DNA from: a virus
Direction: 5' to 3' (one strand)
Length of the DNA: 60,277 bases
IMG/VR virus record: IMGVR_UViG_3300042475_003740
Location: 1-60,277 of that record
Part shown: piece by piece, positions 47,545 through 54,833 of the stretch
How the letters are laid out: the number at the start of each line of letters is the position of its first letter
How positions within the stretch are numbered: position 1 is the stretch's first letter
Notes under the pieces: model-generated
The model's input: the letters and a program-made list of their open reading frames with translations, nothing else
Databases searched by the model: none
Told to the model about the DNA's origin: nothing
Made by a program: the position numbers and the translations under genes

Positions 47545-47811
47545 ATGACCCCCACCCTCCCCACCCCAGCCGAGGAGCTGGAGATCCGCCAGTACTCAGA
47601 AGAAGCCTGGCGGTTTACCTGGGCGAACTGCACCGAGCTGTCGCCGAAGCAGGCATTCATCGAAGGGCACTACCTGGCGTTCTGGTGCGGAATCATGGCG
47701 TGCCGCAAGACGCGGCTGGAGGTGAAGGACAGGATCGAGCGGCTGGAAACAGCCCTGAGCCTGTCGCTGCTGGCCCTGGTGGCGGCGATCGCATGGGGGC
47801 TGGCGCGATGA
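47545..47811 (+). CDS. small protein with C-terminal membrane helix
   Basis: An 88-residue protein (MTPTLPTPAEELEIRQYSEE...). Soluble helical region with WRFTWANCTELSPKQAFIEG, then a short coil and a membrane helix (LSLSLLALVAAIAWGLAR). Function unknown. Confidence 0.5.
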   Translation: MTPTLPTPAEELEIRQYSEEAWRFTWANCTELSPKQAFIEGHYLAFWCGIMACRKTRLEVKDRIERLETALSLSLLALVAAIAWGLAR

Positions 47812-48005
47812 CCCCCACCCTCCGCCCGTACCAGGCACAAGGCGTTGCGCTCACGACAAAGGGGGCCGAAGCCCCCTCTGCTGACAAGCCATGCCCAGGC
47901 GTGCCCAACCTAACCAATCTAAGCGGTACCGGGCCCCGTCCCGCCAGGCCTAACCACGACCGCCAGCAGGCGACCCATTCAGTATATCGCACCACAAGAC
48001 ATTGA
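47808..48005 (+). pseudogene. possible helicase N-terminal remnant
   Basis: The frame begins MTPTLRPYQAQGVALTT, echoing the start of the helicase at 48002 (MTTILRPRQVQALADL), but then breaks into unrelated sequence with a GGGGGC-CGAA-GCCCCC hairpin at 47861-47876. It may be the trace of a replaced or duplicated helicase start, or a short leader gene. Confidence 0.35.
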
Positions 48006-49387
48006 CCACAATCCTTCGCCCCCGCCAAGTTCAAGCCTTGGCTGATCTGCGACTGGCCTATGCGCAAGGCGCCAGGGCACCAATTCTGGTGGCGCCTACC
48101 GGATTCGGCAAAACCGCAACGGCCGCTGAAATCGTCCGCCAAGCCGTCGCTAAGGGCCGAAAGGTGTGGTTCCTGGCTCACCTGCGGGAGATCCTTGACG
48201 ACACGTCCGCCCGGTTGACTGCTGCGGGCATCAGCCACGGGCAGATCCGTGCGGGCCGATCGTCGGACTACTCAGCGGCGGTGCAGATTGTTGCCGTTCA
48301 AACTGCTGTACGTCGCCCGCGGCTGCCGAGGCCGGATCTGGTGATCATCGATGAATGCCATCTGGCGGTAGCCACCAGCTACCAGAAGGTGATGGCCGCC
48401 ACCGGCTGGCCGTTGCTGCTGGGTCTGACCGGCACTCCGCAACGGCTGGATGGCCGGGGCCTGGGGGAGGTGTTCGACCGGCTGGTGCTGACCTGCGGCA
48501 GCGCGGAACTGATCGAGGAGGGCCTGCTGGCACCGGTGCGGCTATTCGAGCCACCGGGGCTGGACCTGTCGGGCCTGCGCAGCCGTGCGGGAGAGTTTGA
48601 TCAGGGCCAGGCGGGCGACTTGCTGTCGAAGCCGGCGGTGGTTGGTGATGCGCTGAGCCACTGGAAGCGGTTGTGCATCGGCCGGCGCGGCGTGGCGTTC
48701 TGCACCACCGTTGCGCATGCCCATGCGGTGGCCGAGCAGTGGCAGCAGGCCGGATTCCGCGCGATGGCGGTGCATGGCGGCAGCGATGACGCGGAGCGTC
48801 GCGAGGCGATCGTTGGGCTGCGGGCCGGGCGCCTGGATCTTGTTGCTTGCGCTCAGCTCTGGATCGCCGGTGTTGACGTGCCGGAGATCGACGCGGTGAT
48901 CTGGCTGCGGCCGACGCAGAGTCTGACGGCATGGCTGCAGGGGATCGGGCGTGGGCTGCGGATTGCTCCGGGGAAGCGCGACCTGATCATCCTGGATCAC
49001 GTCGGCAACCGCGCCAGGCTGGGTCACCCGCTGGAGGTGCATGACTGGACGCTGGAGGGCCGGCAAAAGCGACAGCGCGAGGCGACGCTATCGGTGAAGA
49101 TTTGCCCCTCCTGTTTCAGCAGCGTGGCGAGCCGGTTGCCCGAGTGCCCGGAATGCGGCCATCGCTTCGTGGCGGAACGCCGTGCGCTTGAGCATGTGGA
49201 TGGTGAGCTTGTGGAAGTGGATCCGCTGCAGCTGCAGCGCGAGCAGCGCCGCGAGCAGGGCGAGGCCACCACCCTGGAGGCCCTGATCGATGTGGGCAAG
49301 CGTCGGGGGATGAAGAACCCCCGCGGCTGGGCCCGGCATGTCCTGGCTGCCCGGCAGGCGAAGGGTCACTGGGCGGGGGTGGCGTGA
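48002..49387 (+). CDS. SF2 DEAD/DEAH-type helicase
   Basis: A 461-residue ATP-dependent helicase starting at TTG (48002). Motif I ILVAPTGFGKTATAAE, motif II VIIDECHLA, motif III LGLTGTPQRLDG, then motifs IV-VI in the second domain (GVAFCTTVAHAHAVAEQWQQ, RLDLVACAQLWIAGVDVPEI, LQGIGRGLRIAPGK). A C-terminal zinc ribbon (CPSCFSSVASRLPECPECGH) follows. This is the phage UvsW-like/RIG-type DNA helicase arrangement; it should act in replication or recombination. Overlaps the Dcm gene by 4 nt. Confidence 0.88.
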   Translation: MTTILRPRQVQALADLRLAYAQGARAPILVAPTGFGKTATAAEIVRQAVAKGRKVWFLAHLREILDDTSARLTAAGISHGQIRAGRSSDYSAAVQIVAVQTAVRRPRLPRPDLVIIDECHLAVATSYQKVMAATGWPLLLGLTGTPQRLDGRGLGEVFDRLVLTCGSAELIEEGLLAPVRLFEPPGLDLSGLRSRAGEFDQGQAGDLLSKPAVVGDALSHWKRLCIGRRGVAFCTTVAHAHAVAEQWQQAGFRAMAVHGGSDDAERREAIVGLRAGRLDLVACAQLWIAGVDVPEIDAVIWLRPTQSLTAWLQGIGRGLRIAPGKRDLIILDHVGNRARLGHPLEVHDWTLEGRQKRQREATLSVKICPSCFSSVASRLPECPECGHRFVAERRALEHVDGELVEVDPLQLQREQRREQGEATTLEALIDVGKRRGMKNPRGWARHVLAARQAKGHWAGVA

Positions 49388-50127
49388 CTCTCCGCATGAT
49401 CGACACCTTCAGCGGCATCGGCGGCTTCTCGCTGGCGGCACGCTGGCTAGGCGAGATCGAGACGGTTCAGTTCGTGGAGCGCGAGCCGTACTGCCAGCGG
49501 ATCCTTCGTAAGCACTGGCCCACTGTCCCTATTCACGATGACATCTGCACCTATGAACCCGAGCCCGGTTCAGCCGACATTGTTTGCGGTGGATTTCCCT
49601 GCCAGGACTTATCGATCGCAGGGCAACGTCGTGGCCTTGGACATGACACCCGTTCCGGCCTGTTCTATCAGCTGCTCCGAATCGTTCGCGTGGTACGACC
49701 ACAGTTCGTCGTCATGGAAAACGTGGCGGCAATACTTGACGGGCACCTGGGAGCCGTGGTCGGAGCGCTGGCCGCGAATGGGTATGACTGTGAATGGGCA
49801 TGCGTATCAGCTGCCGATCTTGGAGCTTGGCACGTACGTGATCGGTGGTGGGCAGTTGCCTACCCCGAGTGCTACCGAATACAAGGGCACCTGCCGGACG
49901 CGATTTCGTGGCAGCGAGGACTCACGGATGTCACGTTTAGTGGAAGGGTTGAGAGTCTGCTCTACGGACCCCCAAGTGGCTCACCCCGATTCCGTGGAGA
50001 TCCTGATGGGGTTCCCGACTGGATGGACCGCCTGAAGGCCTTGGGCAATGCGGTGGTGCCGCAGGTGGCGATGGTGCCGCTGGCCAGGGTGCTGGAGCTG
50101 GACCGGCAGTTGGGGGCGGGGCCATGA
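49384..50127 (+). CDS. dcm: C5-cytosine DNA methyltransferase
   Basis: A 247-residue Dcm-type enzyme. Motif I DTFSGIGGFSLA (7-18), motif IV VCGGFPCQDLS with catalytic Cys73, motif VI VVMENVA (109-115), motif VIII-like VRDRWWAVAYP, motif X DRLKALGNAVVPQ. It is short: the target-recognition region is about 60 residues. Residues 52-217 are encoded by DNA that also carries the gene 49538-50035 in the +1 frame. Probably protects phage DNA. Confidence 0.88.
   Translation: MTLRMIDTFSGIGGFSLAARWLGEIETVQFVEREPYCQRILRKHWPTVPIHDDICTYEPEPGSADIVCGGFPCQDLSIAGQRRGLGHDTRSGLFYQLLRIVRVVRPQFVVMENVAAILDGHLGAVVGALAANGYDCEWACVSAADLGAWHVRDRWWAVAYPECYRIQGHLPDAISWQRGLTDVTFSGRVESLLYGPPSGSPRFRGDPDGVPDWMDRLKALGNAVVPQVAMVPLARVLELDRQLGAGP
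49538..50035 (+). CDS. overlapping +1-frame gene inside dcm (WKTW / MGFPTGWT family)
   Basis: A 165-residue frame fully inside dcm. It carries features I recall from proteins annotated beside many Dcm genes: QPTLFAVDFPA near the N terminus, SSSSWKTWRQYLTGTWEPWS (56-75), RWPRMGMTVNGHAYQLP, LPTPSATEYKG and a terminal LMGFPTGWTA. The WKTW codons are the +1 reading of MENVA and TVNG that of YDCEW, so the second frame is tied to conserved Dcm motifs. Either a genuine overprinted gene or a conserved shadow; I favour the former only moderately. Confidence 0.5.
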   Translation: MTSAPMNPSPVQPTLFAVDFPARTYRSQGNVVALDMTPVPACSISCSESFAWYDHSSSSWKTWRQYLTGTWEPWSERWPRMGMTVNGHAYQLPILELGTYVIGGGQLPTPSATEYKGTCRTRFRGSEDSRMSRLVEGLRVCSTDPQVAHPDSVEILMGFPTGWTA

Positions 50128-50185
50128 TCAGACCCCCACCAACTCCAAGCCATCTTCAAATTTTCTCCAAATTAGGAGTTAACCG

Positions 50186-50266
50186 ATGAACGACTGGTCT
50201 GTCACCGTTTTCTGCTGCACCGTCGTTATCTGCCTAACCCTCATCGCAATTTTTGGCAATGGCTAG
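50186..50266 (+). CDS. 26-residue membrane peptide
   Basis: ATG at 50186 behind a good site (AGGAGTTAACCG) encodes MNDWSVTVFCCTVVICLTLI then AIFGNG and stop. Almost all of it is one membrane helix with two adjacent cysteines. The upstream 58 bp are AT-rich. The next gene starts inside its last codons, supporting coupling. Confidence 0.5.
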   Translation: MNDWSVTVFCCTVVICLTLIAIFGNG

Positions 50267-50888
50267 CCCATCTACGACCATGCAGGTGGTCATCACACCG
50301 CCAAACTTCCAACGCCTTGCCATCAACATCAAGGGCACCACTCCGCTGGTGATCAACCGCTTCAGCGCGAAAGCCATGCAGATGATGCGCAAGGCCCAGG
50401 AAACCGGTAGTGCTTCAAGGTCGCGCAAGACACGTGAAGCTAAGGATTTTGATGCGTTGTTCGAGGGCGCCAAGCACATCAGCGACGACGGATGGGAGGG
50501 CATCCATGCCGCCGCGTTTCGCAACGGTGCCATCAGTGCATGTCGCGCCTGCGGGTTCAAGATGACCCACGCCAAGCTGGCCTTCACGGTTGAGCAGGAT
50601 GGCTTCGACCGTGTAGACGGAGCCCCGCTGGTCAGGCTGACAGAGGGCGAGGCTGAGCAGTGGGTAGCTCCTACCAGAAATGCCACCGGCGTGATCGATC
50701 TACGGTGCCGGCCGATGTATCGAGAATGGGGTGCAACACTCAGGATTCGCTATGACGCCGGCATGCTCACCGGCGATGATGTCGTGAACCTGGTGGCGCG
50801 GGTCGGGCTGCAGGTTGGCATCGGCGAAGGTCGGCCGGACTCGAAGATGAGCGCCGGGCTTGGCTTTGGCTTGTTTGAGATCGTGTGA
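50259..50888 (+). CDS. conserved phage protein of recombination modules
   Basis: A 209-residue protein. GTTPLVINRFSAKAMQMMRK, RKTREAKDFDALFEGAKHIS, HAAAFRNGAISACRACGFKM and the end VARVGLQVGIGEGRPDSKMS plus GLGFGLFEI match a family I know from temperate phages near RecT/ERF/SSB genes, of unproven function. An in-frame ATG at 50280 (MQVVITPPNF) is an alternative start. Followed by the Gly/His/Arg repeat frame that often accompanies it. Confidence 0.6.
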   Translation: MASPSTTMQVVITPPNFQRLAINIKGTTPLVINRFSAKAMQMMRKAQETGSASRSRKTREAKDFDALFEGAKHISDDGWEGIHAAAFRNGAISACRACGFKMTHAKLAFTVEQDGFDRVDGAPLVRLTEGEAEQWVAPTRNATGVIDLRCRPMYREWGATLRIRYDAGMLTGDDVVNLVARVGLQVGIGEGRPDSKMSAGLGFGLFEIV

Positions 50889-51085
50889 TGGAGATAATCA
50901 GGCACGGCTGGCTAGGTAAGGCGGCGCACGGGGACGCGAGGTGCGCCATCGCAGGCAAGGCTAGGCGAGGCACTGCCGGACCTGGTGAGGCCAGCCATCG
51001 CTGGCACGTCAAGGCGCGGATTGGCCGGGTAAGGCCATGCAGCGTCGGCAGACTAAGGGGACGGAAGCGTCCCCTTCCCACTTAA
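50888..51085 (+). CDS. low-complexity RHG/GKA-type frame after the recombination gene
   Basis: A 65-residue frame (MEIIRHGWLGKAAHGDARCA...) encoded by degenerate GGCAAGG/GGCACGG repeats. Similar frames stand behind homologous genes in other temperate phages. It may not be a protein at all: the DNA pattern itself, G-rich on one strand, may be the function. Ends at the hairpin 51055-51076. Confidence 0.35.
   Translation: MEIIRHGWLGKAAHGDARCAIAGKARRGTAGPGEASHRWHVKARIGRVRPCSVGRLRGRKRPLPT
51055..51076 (+). terminator. hairpin, probable terminator
   Basis: AAGGGGACG and CGTCCCCTT form a perfect 9-bp stem with GAAG loop, followed by a weak pyrimidine tract. It is near-symmetrical, so it could work in both directions. 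It separates the recombination unit from the gene at 51098. Confidence 0.5.
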
Positions 51086-51097
51086 CCCCAAATCACC

Positions 51098-51616
51098 ATG
51101 GCCAATTATCGATTCACCAACGATTACAAAGAGTTCGATGATGAGGCGATTGACGCACAGACCGCCGGCGAGGAGCTGAAGCGCATTCATGCCGAGCGTG
51201 GCAAGTTGACCGCCAAAGATGTTGTCGATGAATCGCGGCCTGATGATGCGCCTTTGCATCCTGCATTTGAATGGAGGGATCAGGTTGCCGCCGAGGAGTA
51301 CCGGCAGATTCAGGCGTTGAACCTGATCAAAGTTGTAGAGGTGATCCAGCCCGCCGCCGACGAGCAAAAGCCGGAGCCTGCTTACGTGAAGGTGGCCAGC
51401 AAGCCGGCGCTCTACGAGCCGCCTGCCAAGGTGGTGAAGACGCCACAGTTATTCGAGTCGGCCTTTCTGCAAGCATGCGAGCGCCTCAGGGCCGCAGAGC
51501 GAGCGATGGAGCAGCTTCAGGAGATTGCCAAGCGTGAGCGGCCTGGCGCGTTCAGGCAGTGCGGCAAGGCCGTCTACGTGCTGCGCCAGCTGCAAACGAT
51601 GCTGCCGAGCCGGTGA
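51098..51616 (+). CDS. conserved phage protein of recombination modules
   Basis: A 172-residue acidic protein (MANYRFTNDYKEFDDEAIDA...). Middle section ELKRIHAERGKLTAKDVVDE, RPDDAPLHPAFEWRDQVAAE and EYRQIQALNLIKVV fits a family seen in phage replication/recombination clusters. The C-terminal half is helical (FLQACERLRAAERAMEQLQE). Leader AACCCCAAATCACC, no Shine-Dalgarno. Confidence 0.6.
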   Translation: MANYRFTNDYKEFDDEAIDAQTAGEELKRIHAERGKLTAKDVVDESRPDDAPLHPAFEWRDQVAAEEYRQIQALNLIKVVEVIQPAADEQKPEPAYVKVASKPALYEPPAKVVKTPQLFESAFLQACERLRAAERAMEQLQEIAKRERPGAFRQCGKAVYVLRQLQTMLPSR

Positions 51617-51630
51617 GCGCCCGCGCCCTC

Positions 51631-51646
51631 CCGGAAACCTCCAGCC
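51631..51646 (+). repeat. junction motif copy before the haloperoxidase gene
   Basis: CCGGAAACCTCCAGCC, 37 nt before the haloperoxidase ATG; a further partial copy (CCGGAAAGCTGG, minus strand 54796-54785) lies at the far side of the neighbouring lysis cassette. Confidence 0.45.
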
Positions 51647-51682
51647 ACAGGGCTCGCCCTGACCCACCGGCAACCCACCACC

Positions 51683-52960
51683 ATGCCTCTCAAGCCCTTT
51701 GCCAAAGGCCACGACCCCGTAGCGCTGGCGGCAGCGCTGGCGATCACCGACCGTGTTGCCAGGCAGGCTGCCATGGACGCCTTGCCTCGACCCGGCGCCA
51801 GGAAGTTGATCGATCCCCAGGCCGGTATCGGCGCCTTTCCGGCCCCGCGCCTGCGCATTGCTGTGCCTGAGGATGAGAGCGCCGAAACCGCCGCCGAACT
51901 GCTCGAAGTGGCTGGCGCCGCGTTGCTTAGGGATGTTCCGCTTGAGGCGATCAATATCCACCCCCTTGCTAATCGGCTGGCGCAGATCCTGGCGGAATTT
52001 GCCGTCGAGGGAACCTTTAGCACTAGCGCCAACCTGACGGCACAGCTTTGCCGGCAGCATGGTGCAGACGGCTTATTTCGAATCCATGCAGGCAGGCGGG
52101 GCCCGCGACTTGGCGCCCTGTTGGCGGCCAACGTCCCGTCAGGCTGGGGTGCGCCGCTGAGCTTTGCCTCCCGTCGGCGGTTGGGCTCGTATGGAGCGAC
52201 GGCTGACGAATGGGCTGCGCTGCAGCGGGGCAACGTGCCGCGACCTCAGTCGCTGAGTCCGCATCCCGAGCCAATCGCCACCGGCCGCGATATTGCCAGC
52301 CTCGCTGATCAGGATCCGCCGATCGAGATCCCTGATCTGATTGCCCGCCTGCTGCTGGCGGCCGGTGCGTCGTATTCCAGCCGGTTTGCCACCAGGCCAA
52401 ACGAGGTGCCGTTCGTCAGGAATGGCGGCGCTGTCGATCTGCAGTGCTCGATAGCAGAAGCGGCCGCCCCTGCGATGCGTTGCGCGTGGAAGTTGAAGTT
52501 CTTCGGCGCCCGCCGTCAGCGGCCGGAGGAGCTGTGGCCCCGCGCCATTGCTGGTGAGCTCCACCCGTCATTTCGTGAGCGGGGGCAATGGATCATCGAT
52601 CAGATTGGCGACTTCCTGCCGATGGCCTACGCCCCAGGGAGCCCCCTGCACAGCGATGATCCAAGCGGGCATGCCGTTTTGGCGGGTGTGGGCTTCACGT
52701 TGCTTAAGGCTTGGTTTGCTGATGGCCCCGTGCCATCGCTGGGCCTCGTTCGCCTCCATGAGGAGTTGGATTTGATGGCCAGCCATATGAGCTGGGGCCG
52801 AATCTGGGCTGGGATCCATAGCCCGTCATCCGTGCGTCGTGGCCTGGAGCTGGGGCAGCACTTTGCAATTCAGTTGCTCAATCGCCAGAAAGCCGAGAGC
52901 CCGACAGTGCTGGGCAATACAAGTTTCCTGAGCTATAGCGGGCAGATGCTTACTGTTTAG
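51683..52960 (+). CDS. vanadium-dependent haloperoxidase
   Basis: A 425-residue enzyme that would use vanadate and hydrogen peroxide to oxidise halide to hypohalous acid. All vanadate-site residues are visible in family order: Lys272 and Arg280 (KFFGARRQRP, 8 apart as in algal bromoperoxidases), Ser328-Gly329-His330 (DDPSGHAV), Arg373 and His379 (GRIWAGIH). Earlier, LLRDVPLEAI and a DEWAALQRG segment match the N-terminal half. Shorter than algal enzymes and without a signal peptide. It stands among recombination and lysis genes, with a junction motif upstream, as an acquired cassette. Halide preference cannot be judged. Confidence 0.88.
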   Translation: MPLKPFAKGHDPVALAAALAITDRVARQAAMDALPRPGARKLIDPQAGIGAFPAPRLRIAVPEDESAETAAELLEVAGAALLRDVPLEAINIHPLANRLAQILAEFAVEGTFSTSANLTAQLCRQHGADGLFRIHAGRRGPRLGALLAANVPSGWGAPLSFASRRRLGSYGATADEWAALQRGNVPRPQSLSPHPEPIATGRDIASLADQDPPIEIPDLIARLLLAAGASYSSRFATRPNEVPFVRNGGAVDLQCSIAEAAAPAMRCAWKLKFFGARRQRPEELWPRAIAGELHPSFRERGQWIIDQIGDFLPMAYAPGSPLHSDDPSGHAVLAGVGFTLLKAWFADGPVPSLGLVRLHEELDLMASHMSWGRIWAGIHSPSSVRRGLELGQHFAIQLLNRQKAESPTVLGNTSFLSYSGQMLTV

Positions 52961-53214
52961 CGGATGCGATTTCTTTCTAGCTTAAGTCGCAGTTCTTCAA
53001 GTTCGGCATCTTGCCGCTTGTCAACTGCGTCTTTTTCTTCTTGCTGCTTGCATAATATGGCTAGGATTTCGTTAGTTTTTGCCTGTTCAATAGCTACTTG
53101 AACCAGTTTAGCCCTGATTTCATTGCCGCCGTTGATATAGTTCCCGGCGATGGCCACCGCGATTCCTGCGCCTACACCAGCGGCCCACGGTCCGAGGCGC
53201 ATGGAATCGTTCAT
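52957..53214 (-). CDS. membrane-anchored coiled-coil protein of the lysis cassette
   Basis: An 85-residue protein: N-terminal membrane helix (LGPWAAGVGAGIAVAIAGNY) followed by a charged coiled coil (QQEEKDAVDKRQDAELEELR). Last gene of the lysis unit; a spanin-like or holin-accessory role is likely by position. Overlaps the haloperoxidase stop by 4 nt, tail to tail. AT-rich for this genome. Confidence 0.55.
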   Translation of the reverse strand: MNDSMRLGPWAAGVGAGIAVAIAGNYINGGNEIRAKLVQVAIEQAKTNEILAILCKQQEEKDAVDKRQDAELEELRLKLERNRIR

Positions 53215-54488
53215 CGCTGCACCACGATCGCCCAGCCGCTGCCGGGGCCTTCGATCATCCACCGGCGGCCGAAGTTCTTGCGGCTGTAGCGGCAGAATCT
53301 GGCGGGCTTTGGCAGCGTGGCACCCGTCACCAGGTCAGCCTCTCCAAGGGGATCGTGAACAATGACGTGGGTAGCGTCGTAGCCGACAACGATCAGCCAG
53401 TGGCCATCACCAGCCGGCGCGTCAACCGGCCCGCGGTGCAGGTAGCCGCAGGGCACCGGAAAGCCGGCGTCGATGCTGCGCTCCAGTGTGGAGAAGTCGG
53501 CCCGTTTCGTGAAGTCCGCTTGCACCTCATACGACCCCAACGCCTGCACCTGGGCAATCGCGCTGGTGGTATCGCCGAACTGCCTGACCCTGGCCAGGTA
53601 CTGGTCGTCGCCGTTGGGTCCGTGAAGGATGCCGGGCCTGAGGCACGCCAACAGCATGGCGCAGGAGCTGCTGAAGCACATCCGCCGCGCCTGGTCGGTG
53701 GCGCTGTCGAGCTGCGCGAAGTACGGCACCGGCAGGGGGTTACGGCTCCCTGCCGCTGGCGGCACCACCAGCACCGGCTGTTGCACCTGCATGCCCATGG
53801 GGATCGCCGCCACGGCCCGCTGGTAGCAGGCCTCTCGATCGGCCAGGCCGTTGGCCGGATCGCGGCCGTTCACCCTGGCCGACACCTTTCGCACCGTGGC
53901 CCCCGCATCCACCAGGGCATTGATGCCGTTCTGCTGCCACCACAGCCCCGCGGATGTGAACGGATACCTGGCTGCGACGTAGGCGGCACCGGTCATCACG
54001 CCGGGATCTCCCACGGCATCAGCCAGCCGCTGGTAGTTGAAGCGGCCGGTGATCTGCAGCACCCCGGCCCCCTTGAACCGCGGCCCATCACCACGCTGGG
54101 TGTTGCCCAGGTCCGCCCGACCGTTGTAGGCGTCACCGGAAGCGAGCTCCAGCATCCACCGGAGTCCACCGCTTTCGTGCGCCACCTGCGCGAGGAAGTG
54201 CCGGATGCGGGCGGTGGTGGTGATGTCGAACCGCCGGAGGCAAGCGTTCAGATCGACCAGCTGCTCAGCCGTGGGCGCCCGACCGAACACGGCGGTAGCC
54301 TGGGCCATGCTCACCATGTCGTCGGTGCCCGGCTTCGGTGGCACTGCTGAGATCCAGATGCTGCCCAGCTCGCCATCGTTCGCCAGCGCCCCGGGCGGCA
54401 GGTGGGCCTCCACCGCCTCCCAGAACGCCCGGTGATGGGAGAGCTGCAGATCGCTGTGTCGTACGCAGTCCAGTAGGCGGCGAGTCAT
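53211..54488 (-). CDS. endolysin: GH19-like lysozyme fused to C39-like peptidase
   Basis: A 425-residue two-domain cell-wall lytic protein. Residues about 60-230: MAQATAVFGRAPTAEQLVDL, HFLAQVAHESGGLRWMLELA with catalytic-type Glu105, FKGAGVLQITGRFNYQ, the glycoside hydrolase 19/lysozyme pattern. Residues 250-425: papain-like C39 peptidase, with CFSSSCAMLL (Cys271/276), GHWLIVVGYD (His363) and VIVHDPLG. Residues 1-55 are an extra head of unknown role. Overlaps holin-like and spanin-like genes on either side. Confidence 0.8.
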   Translation of the reverse strand: MTRRLLDCVRHSDLQLSHHRAFWEAVEAHLPPGALANDGELGSIWISAVPPKPGTDDMVSMAQATAVFGRAPTAEQLVDLNACLRRFDITTTARIRHFLAQVAHESGGLRWMLELASGDAYNGRADLGNTQRGDGPRFKGAGVLQITGRFNYQRLADAVGDPGVMTGAAYVAARYPFTSAGLWWQQNGINALVDAGATVRKVSARVNGRDPANGLADREACYQRAVAAIPMGMQVQQPVLVVPPAAGSRNPLPVPYFAQLDSATDQARRMCFSSSCAMLLACLRPGILHGPNGDDQYLARVRQFGDTTSAIAQVQALGSYEVQADFTKRADFSTLERSIDAGFPVPCGYLHRGPVDAPAGDGHWLIVVGYDATHVIVHDPLGEADLVTGATLPKPARFCRYSRKNFGRRWMIEGPGSGWAIVVQR

Positions 54489-54766
54489 GGCAGATCAGGC
54501 CCGGTGCGCCACCGGTCGGCGCCGTCGGTGGCGGGTGCGTTGTCCTCGGGGCGGCGCAGGGCAGGGTTGAGGGTGTTGAAGCCGGCCTTCCAGCCGACAG
54601 CGGCACCACCTCCTGCGCCAAACCCGATGCCCATCAGGCTGCCGCCGGTCATCCAGCAGCCATCAAAGGTGGCGCCCTTGTTGAACCGGCAGTCAGCGAT
54701 GTAGGCCGCACCGACGACCACGCTCAGCGATGCAGCGGTCATCACGGGGGCGAGGGCAGCCTTCAT
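54485..54766 (-). CDS. holin-like membrane protein
   Basis: A 93-residue protein with hydrophobic segments at about residues 5-25 (LAPVMTAASLSVVVGAAYIA) and 42-60 (SLMGIGFGAGGGAAVGWKAG) and a polar tail. It precedes the endolysin with a 4-nt overlap. Holin is the natural call from position; the sequence itself is not diagnostic. Confidence 0.5.
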   Translation of the reverse strand: MKAALAPVMTAASLSVVVGAAYIADCRFNKGATFDGCWMTGGSLMGIGFGAGGGAAVGWKAGFNTLNPALRRPEDNAPATDGADRWRTGPDLP

Positions 54767-54802
54767 GGGTTCGCGGCGTGTTCCCCCAGCTTTCCGGTCG
54801 GC

Positions 54803-54830
54803 ATGATGGCGGTGCAGATCCGCAACCGCA
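54803..54830 (-). promoter_or_regulatory. palindrome element between lysis cassette and VRR nuclease gene
   Basis: Minus strand: TGCGGTTGCGGATCTGCA (54830-54813), spacer CCGC, weak -10-like CATCAT (54808-54803) toward the lysis genes. On the + strand its edge is 3 nt from the ATG at 54834, so occupancy could block that gene. The lysis leader lacks the CCACC tract. Confidence 0.5.
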
Positions 54831-54833
54831 CTG

